From: Enhydrobacter aerosaccus
GTDB lineage: Bacteria; Pseudomonadota; Alphaproteobacteria; Reyranellales; Reyranellaceae
DNA length: 64,000 nt
Assembly (NCBI GenBank): GCA_903832005.1
Contig: CAIKZO010000028.1
Location: 1-64,000, forward strand
Reading direction: 5' to 3'
Shown: piece after piece, positions 29,063 to 39,046 of the stretch
Position numbering within the stretch: the stretch's first letter is position 1
Layout of the letters: each line of letters begins with the position of its first letter
The notes under the pieces: model-generated
The model's input: the letters and a program-made list of their open reading frames with translations, nothing else
Databases searched by the model: none
What the model was told of the DNA's origin: nothing
Program-made: the position numbers and the translations under genes

Positions 29063-29482
29063 TTACTCGGCGATCGATTCGCCCGAGCCGCCGAACTCCT
29101 TGGGGAAGTCCTTGAGCTTGGGCAGCCCGTCCTTCATCGGCAGCACCGTCTCGGCGTAGTTGACGTGGACGCCAGGCGCGAAGCGCAAGGTGGGAATGGT
29201 CGCCGAGAACACGTCGACCAGGCCGAGCGGCGGATGATTGGTCATCAGGTGACCGCCGCACTTGCTGCAGTACTTGCGCTCGCTGAGCGGCGTCTTCTGG
29301 AACGTGGCGACGTTGCGCCCGCCCGAGCTGACGCGCACAGCCGCGGGCTTCCACAGGCTGAAGGCATTGACCGGTCCGCCCGACCACGAGCGGCAGGACT
29401 GGCAATGGCAGTAGCCCATCGCCTCCGGCTCGCCGGTCACTTCGAGGGTCACGGCGCCGCAAAAACAAGTTCCGATATGCAT
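29063..29482 (-). CDS. GFA/CENP-V domain zinc protein
   Basis: A 139-residue protein from ATG 29482 (MHIGTCFCGAVTLEV). Zinc ligands match the fold: C6 and C8, C25, C27 and C30 in YCHCQSC, and C72 and C75 in YCSKCGG. The C-terminal half (VDVFSATIPTLRFAPGVHVNY) fits the longer GFA subgroup. It differs in sequence from the member at 20107, so the two are not recent duplicates. A longer frame upstream exists but lacks family similarity. Transcription would be leftward as a single gene. The function is not established. Confidence 0.88.
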   Translation of the reverse strand: MHIGTCFCGAVTLEVTGEPEAMGYCHCQSCRSWSGGPVNAFSLWKPAAVRVSSGGRNVATFQKTPLSERKYCSKCGGHLMTNHPPLGLVDVFSATIPTLRFAPGVHVNYAETVLPMKDGLPKLKDFPKEFGGSGESIAE

Positions 29483-29552
29483 CGTTCGACCTTTCCTACT
29501 GCAGTGCAGCGAAGGCCCGGAACCTATGCATGAAGTCTCTTCGGTACATCGG

Positions 29553-29581
29553 GGACCGTTCCCCAATTTAAAGAACGGTCC
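29553..29581. terminator. Hairpin after the LAL regulator gene
   Basis: A perfect 9-base inverted repeat (GGACCGTTC at 29553-29561, complement at 29573-29581) with an AT-rich loop starts nine bases past the stop codon of the leftward regulator gene. It lacks a T-run on that strand, but its placement fits a terminator. Confidence 0.5.
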
Positions 29582-29589
29582 TCCCTATT

Positions 29590-32193
29590 TTAGGCCAGCA
29601 GATGCTCGGCGCGGGCGATGCGCGCCGCCTCGACCCGCGACGCTGCGCCCAGCTTCGACAGGACTGACGACACGTGATGGTCGACCGTCTTGGGCGAGAC
29701 ATGCAGCTTGGCGCCGATGCCGTTGTTGGTGAGGCCGGTCGACAGGCAGCCGAGGATTTGCAGCTCGCGCGTCGTCAGGCCAAACGGGTTCTGCCGCGTG
29801 GTGACCCGAGGACCGCGCGGAATCTTGCGCACGCCGGCACAGCGCATGCGCTGGCGCAGCGCCGCCGACGCGGGCGCGGCGCCGAGCGCGGTGAAGATCT
29901 CGAGCGCGTGGACCTGCGCTTCCGTATCGCCGTCAGCCAGCGCACGGGCGCGCTCGTAGACACAGCCCAGGCGCTCCCAGATCGCGGCCGCGCCGCGCCA
30001 GTCGCCCTTGGCCTGCAGCCGGAATGCAGGGGCGGTCCAGGTTGGCGCGTCGATCGCCTCGCCGCCCAGCTTGCGCCACAGCACAAGCTCGCCGGTGAAC
30101 CAGCGATGACAGTGCTTGGTCGCAAGATCGTAGGCGGCTGTCGCTTCCGCCACAGCACGCGCACCGTCACCCGCCAGCCACGCCGCTTCGGCGCGCGCAG
30201 CCCGCACCGGGGCGAGCCGCTGTAGCGTCCCGGTCTGCGCCGCCAGTTCAAGCGCCTGGTCGAGCACGACGCCTGCATCGGCATCGCCGCGCCGCGCCCG
30301 CACGCGGCCGAGCGCCAGCAACGCCATGATGCGACTGATCACCGACACGTTGGGCAGCGCAATCAGGCCGAGCGCAATCTGCTCGGCCTCGGCCCAACGA
30401 CCCTGGTAGAGGCGGATCAACGCCAGCCATGAGTGCATGTAGTGATTGGCGTAATCGAGATCGCGCTCGGCGGTGTAGGCGATGCCTTCGTCGAGATGGC
30501 GCTCGGCCTCGGCCAAACGATACTGCTCGCCCCACGAGGCGCCGATGTTCATGTGACCGTTGCCGACCACGGTATCGAGACCGATTTCGTGCCCGAGCGC
30601 GATGCTGCGCTGGAGATGTGCCAGCCCACCCTCCACGCCGTTCACCAGCAAGGCCGCCCCGATCACGTTCTCGGCCGCCGCGACGGTCAGTTTGTCGTCG
30701 AAGCGCTCGGCCAAGGTGATCGCCTGCTCGCCGAGGCGAATGGCCACCGCGCAGTCGCGGTCGAGCATCGTGAGATGGGCCTGGATGCGATAAGCGCTGG
30801 CGAGCTGGCGTGACGGCGGCAGCGTCTCCAGCACCTCGATGGCGCGGCGGCTGGTCTCCTCGGCCTCCGCATTGCGGCCGCTGCGGACCAGCGGCCACGC
30901 CAGTTCGGCCAGGTTCTCGCCCTCCTTCAGCCGATCACCCGCTGCACGCCGCAGTTCGAGCGCCAGGCGACGCGCCCGCTCGGCTTCCGGCAAGGCGTCG
31001 ACGATCACGCACTCCTCGGCATAGGCCTCGCAGTATCCCGCCTGTTCCGACGTCGGCCGGTCGACAGCATGCTCCATGACGCGCGCGTAGTGCGATGCGG
31101 CCTGGCGATGCGCGCCGACCGAGGCCGCCGCGCGCGCCGCTGCCACGCCATACTCGAGCACGGACGCGGCATCGCCCGCCCCCGCGGCGTACTGCACCAG
31201 CAGCGACAGGTCCGAACGCTTGCCGCCCGCGCTCTTCAGGGCTTCGAAGGCGAGACGGTTGAACTCGCGCCGCCGCGCCGGATCGACGTCGGCCAGCACG
31301 GCCTCGCGGCCAAGCTCATGACGGAAAGCGATGCTGTCGCCATCGGCTTCGAGCACGCCGACCTGGATGCAGTCGGCAAGCCCCTCGACCACGCCGCCCA
31401 GGACGCGCTCGAGCATCGAGGGATCGATGCGGCTGCCGATCACTGCCGCCGCATCGAGCACGGCGCGCCCCGCTGGCGCCAGACGCGCAGCGCGCGCCAG
31501 CACCGCGTCGCGCACCGTGGCGGGCAGGCCGCCGCCGTCGCTCGACAGCACTTCGGTCACATAGAACGGATTGCCCGAGGTCTGGCGATAGAGCGCGCAG
31601 GCATCGAGCGGCCGGTCGGCGATCAGGGCGCGGACGGCTTCCTTCGACAGGCGCGGCAGTTCGATGCGCGCCGTCGACTTCGACGCCGCGAGATCGCCCA
31701 GCAGACCACGCAGCGCCGGCTGGCCGCCGACCTCGTCGTCGCGATAGGTCAGCACGACCAGGATCCGGGTCGTGGCGATGCGCCGGCCGAGATACTTCAC
31801 CAGGTCGAGCGTGGCCCCGTCGGCCCAATGGATGTCCTCGATCACCACGACCGTCGGACGCTCGGTCTCATTCACCAGCGCCAGCATTCCCGAGAACAGC
31901 GCCGCGCGCGGCGTCCCGTTCTCGAGATGGGCCAGCAGCCGCCCGTCGGTCTGGCGCGCGATGTCGTAGAGGGGGCCGAGCGGCGTCGGCGTCGACAGCG
32001 GATCGCAATTGCCGACCAGCACGCAGGCGGCTTTACCGACGGTCTCGACGAAATGCTCGACGAAGCTGGTCTTGCCGATTCCGGCTTCGCCGCTCACCAG
32101 CACGATATGCCCGTGACCGGCCGACGCCTGCTCAAGCGCCGCCGACAAACGGCTTACATAAAGGTCTCTTTCGAGGAGAGGCTGTGCGCACAT
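29590..32193 (-). CDS. LAL-type LuxR-family transcriptional regulator with AAA domain
   Basis: An 867-residue regulator from ATG 32193 (MCAQPLLERD); a start at 32220 would add nine residues. Walker A is GEAGIGKT (about 35-42), and Walker B is VVVIEDIHWAD. The middle (about 330-780) is a helical TPR-like region. The C-terminal HTH of the LuxR/NarL type reads LTTRELQILGCLSTGLTNNGIGAKLHVSPKTVDHHVSSVLSKLG in sequence, with the recognition helix near SPKTVDHHV. Such ATPase-containing activators respond to a ligand or partner protein and switch on catabolic or secondary-metabolite genes. Here no obvious target gene is adjacent. It is followed by a hairpin and then the GFA gene. Confidence 0.92.
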   Translation of the reverse strand: MCAQPLLERDLYVSRLSAALEQASAGHGHIVLVSGEAGIGKTSFVEHFVETVGKAACVLVGNCDPLSTPTPLGPLYDIARQTDGRLLAHLENGTPRAALFSGMLALVNETERPTVVVIEDIHWADGATLDLVKYLGRRIATTRILVVLTYRDDEVGGQPALRGLLGDLAASKSTARIELPRLSKEAVRALIADRPLDACALYRQTSGNPFYVTEVLSSDGGGLPATVRDAVLARAARLAPAGRAVLDAAAVIGSRIDPSMLERVLGGVVEGLADCIQVGVLEADGDSIAFRHELGREAVLADVDPARRREFNRLAFEALKSAGGKRSDLSLLVQYAAGAGDAASVLEYGVAAARAAASVGAHRQAASHYARVMEHAVDRPTSEQAGYCEAYAEECVIVDALPEAERARRLALELRRAAGDRLKEGENLAELAWPLVRSGRNAEAEETSRRAIEVLETLPPSRQLASAYRIQAHLTMLDRDCAVAIRLGEQAITLAERFDDKLTVAAAENVIGAALLVNGVEGGLAHLQRSIALGHEIGLDTVVGNGHMNIGASWGEQYRLAEAERHLDEGIAYTAERDLDYANHYMHSWLALIRLYQGRWAEAEQIALGLIALPNVSVISRIMALLALGRVRARRGDADAGVVLDQALELAAQTGTLQRLAPVRAARAEAAWLAGDGARAVAEATAAYDLATKHCHRWFTGELVLWRKLGGEAIDAPTWTAPAFRLQAKGDWRGAAAIWERLGCVYERARALADGDTEAQVHALEIFTALGAAPASAALRQRMRCAGVRKIPRGPRVTTRQNPFGLTTRELQILGCLSTGLTNNGIGAKLHVSPKTVDHHVSSVLSKLGAASRVEAARIARAEHLLA

Positions 32194-32302
32194 GACTGAC
32201 CACCCTAGACAAGCGCACACCTGGGACGGTCATTAAGTGCAAATTGTTAAAAAGCCAAGGAAAATGACGCAGCCGTCAGGCACAAATCCGTGAGGGAAAT
32301 CC

Positions 32303-33022
32303 TCAGGAATCCGCGAAAGAGCGCGTCGCCTGCCACGCGGCGGCGGAGACATTGGGCTCGAGGCTGAGGCGGCCGACGATCTGTTCGAGCGCGCTGTCGG
32401 AGCGCTTGGCGGCCACCGCCTGGGCGGTCACGACGACCTTGGCGCCGTCGGCCGTATCCGCGCTGTCGATGTTGCGCAGGCCGAGCCCCGCTTGCGAGAG
32501 ACCGTGCAGCAGCAGCGAGCGCATGTGCGCCTCATCGGCAGCCCGGCAGGTGATGGTGACCGTATAGGCGATCTCGACCTCGGCGGTCGTGACGGACAGG
32601 CGGTTGATGCGCCGCACCAGTGGCCGCAGCACGAGGTTGGTGCCGACGATGAAGGTGGCGCCCACCGCGCTCGCGACGGGAAATCCCGCGCCAGCGAAGG
32701 TGCCGACCATGGCCGAGCACCACAGCGTGGCCGCGGTGTTGAGCCCGATCACGTTGACGCCCTCGCGCAGGATGACGCCCGCGCCCAGGAAGCCGATGCC
32801 GGTCACGACCTGGGCCGCCACCCGCGTGGGATCGCCTTGGCCGACCATGTGCGAGAAGGCCACGAAGCCCGCCGCGCCCAGCGCCACCAGCGCGTTGGTG
32901 CGCAGCCCCGCCATCTTCTGGTGCCACTGGCGTTCGAAGCCGATCACCGCCCCCAGCACCAAGGCAATGCCGAGTCGAGGGACGATGTCGCCGAGCATCG
33001 GAAGGTCGAAGGTCATGGCCAC
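32303..33022 (-). CDS. MgtC/SapB family membrane protein
   Basis: A 239-residue protein from ATG 33022 (ATG 33016 also fits). The N-terminal half has four to five membrane helices with the MgtC signature: GAVIGFERQWHQKMAGLRTNALVALGAAGFV and GIGFLGAGVILREG, followed by GLNTAATLWCSAMVG. The C-terminal part (about 150-239) is a small ACT-like cytoplasmic domain. MgtC proteins modulate membrane ATPases and Mg2+-limited growth. It is the last gene of the long sulfur and transport cluster, 11 bases after the ATPase gene, so it is probably co-transcribed with it. Why MgtC sits behind this transporter is unclear. Confidence 0.9.
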   Translation of the reverse strand: MAMTFDLPMLGDIVPRLGIALVLGAVIGFERQWHQKMAGLRTNALVALGAAGFVAFSHMVGQGDPTRVAAQVVTGIGFLGAGVILREGVNVIGLNTAATLWCSAMVGTFAGAGFPVASAVGATFIVGTNLVLRPLVRRINRLSVTTAEVEIAYTVTITCRAADEAHMRSLLLHGLSQAGLGLRNIDSADTADGAKVVVTAQAVAAKRSDSALEQIVGRLSLEPNVSAAAWQATRSFADS

Positions 33023-33033
33023 GCTTCGCGCTC

Positions 33034-34344
33034 TCAGGTGGGGTTATCGAGACTGAAGACGCCGCTCGCTTCGTCATAAGCGAACGCTTCGCCGTAACGG
33101 CCCCACGAGGTGACGGCGCGCAGAGTCTGGTCGGCGAACTCCTCCGACATATTGTCCTCGAGCTCGTCACGGAAGCGGCTCGCGGGCGCTGCATGCGCGC
33201 CGCGCTCGTCGAGCACGCGCTTGATGTGACCGGCCAGCGGCACGTAAGCCAGCACATGCTGGGCAAAGAGTTTCTTGCGCCCGTCCGAATCGAGCTGCAC
33301 GAAACGCTTGCCCGCATCGGTGAGGCGGATGTCGCCCTCGGCCACTTCGGCAAAGCGCAGGAGTTGCAGGCTTTCGGCCACCGGGAAGAGATCGTCGATC
33401 TCCATCTGCAGCGGCGCGGCCAGCAGCGGCAGGTCGGCGTGGCCGTTGTAGGGTTCGCCCGCCACACTCTCCATCAGGCCGGCCAACAGGTTGGGCGACA
33501 CGCGCGGCAACAGCATCGAGATGCCGGTGCCGGGGAACGTTCCCGCCGCGGCCGCCTTGCCTGACGGCCGCGCCGTCATGCGCGCGTAGATATCGTCGAC
33601 CAGCGCACGGAACGCCGGATCGAGACGGTTGCGCGGCTGCGGCAGGGTGACGGGAATCTCCGCCGTGATGCGGCCGGGGTTCGACGCCAGCACCAGGATG
33701 CGGTCGCTCATCAGCACCGCCTCCTCGATATTGTGCGTCACCAGCAGGATCGAGGAGATCGGCATGCGCCCCTCGTGCCACAGGTCGAGCAGGTCGGTAC
33801 GCAAGGTCTCCGCCGTTAGAACGTCGAGCGCGGAGAAGGCCTCGTCCATCAGCAGGAGCTTGGGATGCACGACCAGCGCGCGCGCCATGCCGACCCGCTG
33901 GCGCATGCCGCCCGACAATTCCTTCGGATAGGCACTCTCGTAACCGTCGAGGCCGATCAGATCGATCGCCGCCAGCGCAAGCTTGTGCCGCTCGGCAGGC
34001 GCCACCCGCTGCGCTTCCAGACCGATCTCGACATTCTCCAGCACCGTGAGCCACGGAAAGAGCGCGAAGGTCTGGAACACCATCGCCACTTCGGGCGCCG
34101 GCCCATCGACCTCGCGGCCCCCGATCGTCACCCGGCCGCCGCTGGGTGGCATCAGGCCGGCGATGATGCGCAACAACGAGGACTTGCCGCAGCCCGAGCG
34201 GCCCAGCAGCGAAACGATTTCGTTTTCGCGTAAGGCGAGGTTCATGTCGTCAAGCACCATCACGCTGTCGCCCGAGCCCTTGGCATAGGTCTGGCGCACG
34301 TGATCGACGACGACGAGGGGAGCAGCTTGGTTGTTCGGTTCCAT
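33034..34344 (-). CDS. Nitrate/sulfonate-type ABC ATPase with C-terminal AAA-associated domain
   Basis: A 436-residue protein. The ATPase part (about 10-265) has Walker A GRSGCGKSS, the FQTFALFPWLTVLENVEIGL Q-loop, signature LSGGMRQR, Walker B LLLMDEAFSALD, and switch His VTHNIEEAV. The extra C-terminal 150 residues are a winged-helix-like domain of the AAA-associated type (MEIDDLFPVAESLQLLRFAEVAEGDIRLTDAGKRFV) that probably senses or regulates. It starts ten bases after the fused permease stop and forms a transporter with it. No substrate-binding protein gene accompanies them. The class imports nitrate, sulfonates or metals. Confidence 0.9.
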   Translation of the reverse strand: MEPNNQAAPLVVVDHVRQTYAKGSGDSVMVLDDMNLALRENEIVSLLGRSGCGKSSLLRIIAGLMPPSGGRVTIGGREVDGPAPEVAMVFQTFALFPWLTVLENVEIGLEAQRVAPAERHKLALAAIDLIGLDGYESAYPKELSGGMRQRVGMARALVVHPKLLLMDEAFSALDVLTAETLRTDLLDLWHEGRMPISSILLVTHNIEEAVLMSDRILVLASNPGRITAEIPVTLPQPRNRLDPAFRALVDDIYARMTARPSGKAAAAGTFPGTGISMLLPRVSPNLLAGLMESVAGEPYNGHADLPLLAAPLQMEIDDLFPVAESLQLLRFAEVAEGDIRLTDAGKRFVQLDSDGRKKLFAQHVLAYVPLAGHIKRVLDERGAHAAPASRFRDELEDNMSEEFADQTLRAVTSWGRYGEAFAYDEASGVFSLDNPT

Positions 34345-34354
34345 GAGACCCTCT

Positions 34355-36118
34355 TCAATCCAGGCGGTAGCGTCGTTCGGCGAGACGATAGAGCGGCCGC
34401 CACAGAAGGCGATTGCAGGCGACGACCATCACCGACATCACCGCGATACCCAGCACGACGCGGGCGTAATCTCCGGCCGCCGTCGCATCGGCGATATAGG
34501 CGCCGAGGCCGGCGGCGCGCAGCCTGGTGTCGCCCCAGCTCGCGACCTCGGCCACGATGCTGGCGTTCCACGAGCCGCCCGCCGCGGTGAGCGCGCCGGT
34601 GACGTAGTACGGCAGGATCCCGGGCACGATCACCTGGCGCCACCATTGCCAGGTGCGCAGGCGGAACATCGTCGAGGCTTCGCGCAGGTCGGTCGGGAAT
34701 GCCGACGCGCCAGCGATCACGTTGAACAATATGTACCACTGCGTGCCCAGCACCATCAGCGGGCTGAGCCAGATGTTCGGATTGAGGTGCAGCGCCACGA
34801 TTAGCACAACGGCGATCGGGAACAGCACGTTGGCCGGGAAGGCCGCGAGGAACTGCGCCACCGGTTGGACTCGGGTCGAGGCCCAGGGCCTGAGCCCGAT
34901 CCAAACGCCGATCGGCACCCACACCGCGCTCGCCACCGCGATCAGCACCATGACGCGGATCAGGGTATAGACGCCCAGCAGCAATGCCGTGCCGACGTCG
35001 TCCCAAGTGAGCGACTGGCGCGTGAAGTCGACGATGCGCCACAGCGCATAGGCCACGATCGCCGCGACCACCGCGCCCCACAGGAGATCGGCGGCGCGAC
35101 TGGCGGTGGCAGACGCGGGCACGCGACGCCGCGCGGCGCGCTGCAGTAGGCTCGCAATCCCTTCGTTCAGCCAACCGGTGAAGGCCGTGGTCCGGCGCAC
35201 CAGGCGGCTGCGGCGCCACAGGTCGTAGACCCAGGATTGCGGGCGCTGCTGGGCCGCCGTCTGCTCGAAGCGGAACTTGTCGGCCCAGGCCACGATCGGA
35301 CGAAAGACAAGCTGGTCGTAGCCCAGGATCACGATCGCCATGGCGAGCACCGCCAGCAGCACCGCGCTGATGTCCTTGGCGTCGATCGCGACGGCCAGCC
35401 ACGACCCGATGCCCGGCAGCTTCACCGTGGTATCGCCGACCGTGATCGCCTCCGACGCGACGACGAAAAACCAGCCGCCCGACATCGACATCATGGTGTT
35501 CCAGATCAGGCCGGGCGCGGCGAAGGGCGCCTCGAGCCGCCAGAACTTCAGCCACGGCGAGAGGCCGAAGTGGCGACTGACCTCGTCGAGATCGCGCGGG
35601 ATGGTGCGCAGCGACTGGTAGAAGCTGAAGGCCATGTTCCAGGCCTGGCTGGTGAAGATGGCGAAGATCGCCGCGCACTCCGCACCCATCTCGCTGCCCG
35701 GGAACAGCCGCAGGAAATAGGCGACGGTGAAAGTAAGGAAGCCCAGCACCGGCACCGACTGCAGGATGTCGAGTGCCGGCACGATCACCAGCTCGGCCTT
35801 GCGGCTCTTGGCAGCCAGCGTCGCCACGACGAAGGTGAAGAGCAGCGAGGCGAAGATCGCGGCGAACATGCGCAACGTCGTGCGCAGCGCGTACTCCGGC
35901 AGGTTGGCCGGATCGAGCACGATGGGATTGCTAACGAGGTGCGTCGATGGCGCCGCCATCTGGCGCGCGCCGTGCGCGGCCAGCACGAAGGCCGCCGCGA
36001 TCAGGATGAAGATCGCGAGATCGTAGAGGTTCGGGCGCAGGCCCGCGGTCCCGAACCCTGCCGGCCGCAGGCCGAGCAGCGGGGCGCGTCGTGCCTTTTC
36101 GAGATCGCGATCGGCCAT
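34355..36118 (-). CDS. Fused double-permease of a nitrate/taurine-type ABC transporter
   Basis: A 587-residue protein that holds two complete BPD_transp_1 permease units in one chain. The first unit (about 30-300) has its EAA loop at EVSRHFGLSPWLKFWRLEAP; the second (about 350-585) at EASTMFRLRTWQWWRQVIVP. About twelve membrane helices are expected. Normal members of this class are homodimers of a single unit; the fusion makes an obligate heterodimer. It lies 67 bases after the CysNC gene and ten before its ATPase. The ligand is unknown; its position after sulfate genes hints at sulfur. Confidence 0.9.
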   Translation of the reverse strand: MADRDLEKARRAPLLGLRPAGFGTAGLRPNLYDLAIFILIAAAFVLAAHGARQMAAPSTHLVSNPIVLDPANLPEYALRTTLRMFAAIFASLLFTFVVATLAAKSRKAELVIVPALDILQSVPVLGFLTFTVAYFLRLFPGSEMGAECAAIFAIFTSQAWNMAFSFYQSLRTIPRDLDEVSRHFGLSPWLKFWRLEAPFAAPGLIWNTMMSMSGGWFFVVASEAITVGDTTVKLPGIGSWLAVAIDAKDISAVLLAVLAMAIVILGYDQLVFRPIVAWADKFRFEQTAAQQRPQSWVYDLWRRSRLVRRTTAFTGWLNEGIASLLQRAARRRVPASATASRAADLLWGAVVAAIVAYALWRIVDFTRQSLTWDDVGTALLLGVYTLIRVMVLIAVASAVWVPIGVWIGLRPWASTRVQPVAQFLAAFPANVLFPIAVVLIVALHLNPNIWLSPLMVLGTQWYILFNVIAGASAFPTDLREASTMFRLRTWQWWRQVIVPGILPYYVTGALTAAGGSWNASIVAEVASWGDTRLRAAGLGAYIADATAAGDYARVVLGIAVMSVMVVACNRLLWRPLYRLAERRYRLD

Positions 36119-36185
36119 GCCTCACCTTTCCGCGGCGAGGCATGACAAGTCAAAGTGACAGACGCATTACGCCAAGTGCGACCCT

Positions 36186-38066
36186 TTAGGCCCGCTGCAG
36201 CACGAGTGAGACGACACGATCGGCAGCCTCTTCCGCCGACAGCTCGGTCGTCCGCAGCACCAGCGCAGGCTCCTGAGGAACTTCGTACGGCTGATCGCGC
36301 CCGGTGAGACCCACGACCTTGCCGTCATCGGCCTTCTTGTAGAGGCCCTTGGGATCGCGGTCGCGGCAGACCTCGAGTGGCGCATCGACGAAGATTTCCA
36401 GGAAGCGCCCTTCCGGCAACAGCGCCGCCGCGCGCGTGCGATCGGCCTGGAACGGCGACACCAGCGCCACCACCGTGATCAGGCCGGCGTCGGCCATCAG
36501 CCTGGCGACCTCGCCGACGCGACGCACGTTCTCCGAACGGGCGGACGGCGCGAAACCCAGATCGGCATTCAGGCCGAGGCGCAGATTGTCGCCGTCGAGC
36601 AACATGGTCTGACGTCCCGCGGCCATCAGCTTGCGCTCGACGATGTTGGCGATGGTCGACTTGCCCGAGCCCGGCAGGCCGGTGAGCCAGACGACCAGCG
36701 GCTGCTGCGCCTTCTGCTGTGCCCGCAGCTCCGGCGTCACCGTCTCGGCGTGGCGATGGACGTCGCGGGCGGCATCGAGGCTTTCGACGATCATGCCGGC
36801 AGCCGACGTCCGCAAGGTCGACCGATCGATCAGGATGAACGCGCCGGTCCCGCGATTGTCCGAATAGGGATCAAAGGCAACCGGCGTCGCCGTTTCCAGT
36901 TCGACCCTTCCGATCGCATTCAGCACGAGCCCGGTCCCTGGGATGCGCTGTAGCGAATCGATGTCGAGATTGTCGGCGACGCGCGTCAGCGTCGCCGGCA
37001 CGGTGGCCGTTCCGATCTTGAGCAGGAAGCGCTTGCCCGCGGTCGCCTCGGAATCCTCCATCCAGACCAGGTCGGCCGTGAAGCGGCGGGTGACGACGGC
37101 ACGCTGCCGCGGATCGGTCAGGAGATCGCCGCGTGCGATGTCGATCTCGTCCTTCAGCAACAGGGTCACCGCGCGACCGGCGGGGGCTGCTTGCAGATCG
37201 CCGTTGAAGCTCACGATGCGCGCGACCTCCGTCGTGCGGCCGGAGCCTGCAACGACCACCGGATCGCCCACGGCCACACGCCCGCTCACCACGGTGCCGG
37301 CGAATCCACGGAAGTCGGCGTCGGGCCGGTTCACCCACTGCACCGGAAAGCGCAGCGGCGCCTCGGCTGCCTCGGCGTCGGTCTCGACCGTCTCCAGATG
37401 CGCGAACAGCGACGGTCCCGTGTACCAGGGCGTGCGCTCGCTGCGCTGGGTGACGTTGTCGCCGTGCCGTGCCGACAAGGGGATCGCGACGGCGGAATGA
37501 AACGCGAGAGGCGCGGCGAATGTCTCGAACGCCGCCGAGATCTCGCGAAAGCGCGCCTCGGAGAAATCGACCAGGTCGATCTTGTTCACCGCCAGCACGA
37601 CATGACGGATGCCCAGCAACGACACGATCGCGGCATGCCGGCGCGTCTGCTCGAGCAGGCCCTTGCGCGCGTCGACCAGCAGGACCGCCAGTTCGGCATT
37701 GGAGGCCCCGGTCGCCATGTTGCGCGTGTATTGCCGATGGCCGGGCGTATCGGCCACCACGAAGGCGCGCCGGGCCGTCGAAAAGAAGCGATAGGCCACG
37801 TCGATCGTGATGCCCTGCTCCCGCTCGGCTTCCAGGCCGTCGAGCAGCAGGGCAAAGTCGATGCCGTCGTCGGTCGTGCCGAAGCGGCGCGAATCGTCCT
37901 GCAGCGACTTGATCTGGTCCTCGAACAGACCCGTGGCGTCGTTGATCAGCCGGCCGATCAGGCTCGACTTGCCGTCGTCGACCGAACCGCAGGCGAGAAA
38001 GCGCAGTTCGCTGCGAAGGCTGAGCGGCAGTGCATCGTTGGCAGGGGGCGCGAGCGTATCGGGCAT
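36186..38066 (-). CDS. cysNC: CysNC: sulfate adenylyltransferase subunit 1 fused to APS kinase
   Basis: A 626-residue fusion. The N-terminal GTPase CysN domain (about 20-445) shows G1 GSVDDGKSSLIGRL, G3 DTPGHRQYT, and G4 NKIDLVD. The C-terminal APS kinase (about 455-626) has P-loop GLPGSGKST and FVDAPLEVCRDRDPKGLYKKA. With CysD it makes adenosine 5'-phosphosulfate (APS) at the cost of GTP, and the kinase turns APS into PAPS. The start shares one base with the CysD stop (TGATG). Because the partner CysH is of the APS-reducing type, PAPS here may serve sulfotransfer rather than reduction. Confidence 0.95.
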   Translation of the reverse strand: MPDTLAPPANDALPLSLRSELRFLACGSVDDGKSSLIGRLINDATGLFEDQIKSLQDDSRRFGTTDDGIDFALLLDGLEAEREQGITIDVAYRFFSTARRAFVVADTPGHRQYTRNMATGASNAELAVLLVDARKGLLEQTRRHAAIVSLLGIRHVVLAVNKIDLVDFSEARFREISAAFETFAAPLAFHSAVAIPLSARHGDNVTQRSERTPWYTGPSLFAHLETVETDAEAAEAPLRFPVQWVNRPDADFRGFAGTVVSGRVAVGDPVVVAGSGRTTEVARIVSFNGDLQAAPAGRAVTLLLKDEIDIARGDLLTDPRQRAVVTRRFTADLVWMEDSEATAGKRFLLKIGTATVPATLTRVADNLDIDSLQRIPGTGLVLNAIGRVELETATPVAFDPYSDNRGTGAFILIDRSTLRTSAAGMIVESLDAARDVHRHAETVTPELRAQQKAQQPLVVWLTGLPGSGKSTIANIVERKLMAAGRQTMLLDGDNLRLGLNADLGFAPSARSENVRRVGEVARLMADAGLITVVALVSPFQADRTRAAALLPEGRFLEIFVDAPLEVCRDRDPKGLYKKADDGKVVGLTGRDQPYEVPQEPALVLRTTELSAEEAADRVVSLVLQRA

Positions 38067-39040
38067 CAGAAATATCCTTCCCGTTTCTTGCGTTCCATGG
38101 AGGCTTGATGCGCGGCGTCGACCAGGCGGCCCTGCCGCTCGGACGAGCGCGAATCGAGCAGCTCGGCGATCACGCCCGCGACATCGTCGGCGCGGGAGGC
38201 CACGGCGCCGGTGAGCGGCCAGCAGCCCAAGGTGCGGAACCGCACGTGGCGCTGCACGGTCTTCTCGCCCGGCAGGAAGCGCATCCGCTCGTCGTCGACG
38301 GCAATCAGTGCGCCGTCACGCTCGACCACCCAACGCTCGGCGCCGAGATAGAGCGGCACGATCGGAATCGCTTCCGCCTGGATGTAGTTCCAGATGTCGA
38401 GCTCGGTCCAGTTCGAGAGCGGAAACACGCGCATCGTGTCGCCCGGCGCCAGGCGCGTGTTGAACAGGTGCCACAGCTCGGGCCGCTGGTTGCGCGGATC
38501 CCAGACGTGACCGGCATTGCGGTGGGAGAAGATGCGCTCCTTGGCGCGCGCCTTTTCCTCGTCGCGCCGGCCGCCGCCGAACGCCGCGTCGAAGCCGTGC
38601 AGGTCGAGCGCCGCCTTCAGCGGCTCGGTAAGCATCAGCCGGGAATATTCGCCGGTTTCCGTCTCGAAGGGCGTGACGCCGTTGCGCGCCGCCTCCTCGT
38701 TGCCATGCACCAGAAGCTTCAGCTCGTATTCCGCCGCCATGCGATCGCGATGGTCGAGCAGCGCGCGGAAATCCCAGCCGGTGGCGATGTGCAGGAATGG
38801 AAACGGCGGCGGTGCGGGAAAGAAGGCCTTGCGCGCGAGATGCAGCATCACGCTCGAATCCTTGCCCACCGAATAGAGCATCACCGGATTGGCGAACTCG
38901 GCCACGACCTCGCGCAGGATGTGGATCGCCTCGTCCTCGAGCCGTTGCAGGTGAGGGGAAAGGCCCGAGTGGTCAGCGGTTACCGTCGAGGCAGCGAGCA
39001 CTTTCGAGGCCGCGCGGACGGCGGCAGCTTGGGCAGGCAT
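38066..39040 (-). CDS. cysD: Sulfate adenylyltransferase subunit 2 (CysD)
   Basis: A 324-residue PP-loop adenylyltransferase. The PP-loop is [13 protein letters not shown] (about 56-68); other conserved parts are [54 protein letters not shown] and a C-terminal [15 protein letters not shown], which is diagnostic for CysD. It catalyses APS formation from ATP and sulfate with the GTPase CysN. It starts six bases after the CysH stop. The first 25 residues are a non-conserved Ala-rich lead, and a start slightly downstream cannot be excluded. Confidence 0.95.
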   Translation of the reverse strand: MPAQAAAVRAASKVLAASTVTADHSGLSPHLQRLEDEAIHILREVVAEFANPVMLYSVGKDSSVMLHLARKAFFPAPPPFPFLHIATGWDFRALLDHRDRMAAEYELKLLVHGNEEAARNGVTPFETETGEYSRLMLTEPLKAALDLHGFDAAFGGGRRDEEKARAKERIFSHRNAGHVWDPRNQRPELWHLFNTRLAPGDTMRVFPLSNWTELDIWNYIQAEAIPIVPLYLGAERWVVERDGALIAVDDERMRFLPGEKTVQRHVRFRTLGCWPLTGAVASRADDVAGVIAELLDSRSSERQGRLVDAAHQASMERKKREGYF

Positions 39041-39046
39041 GAGACT

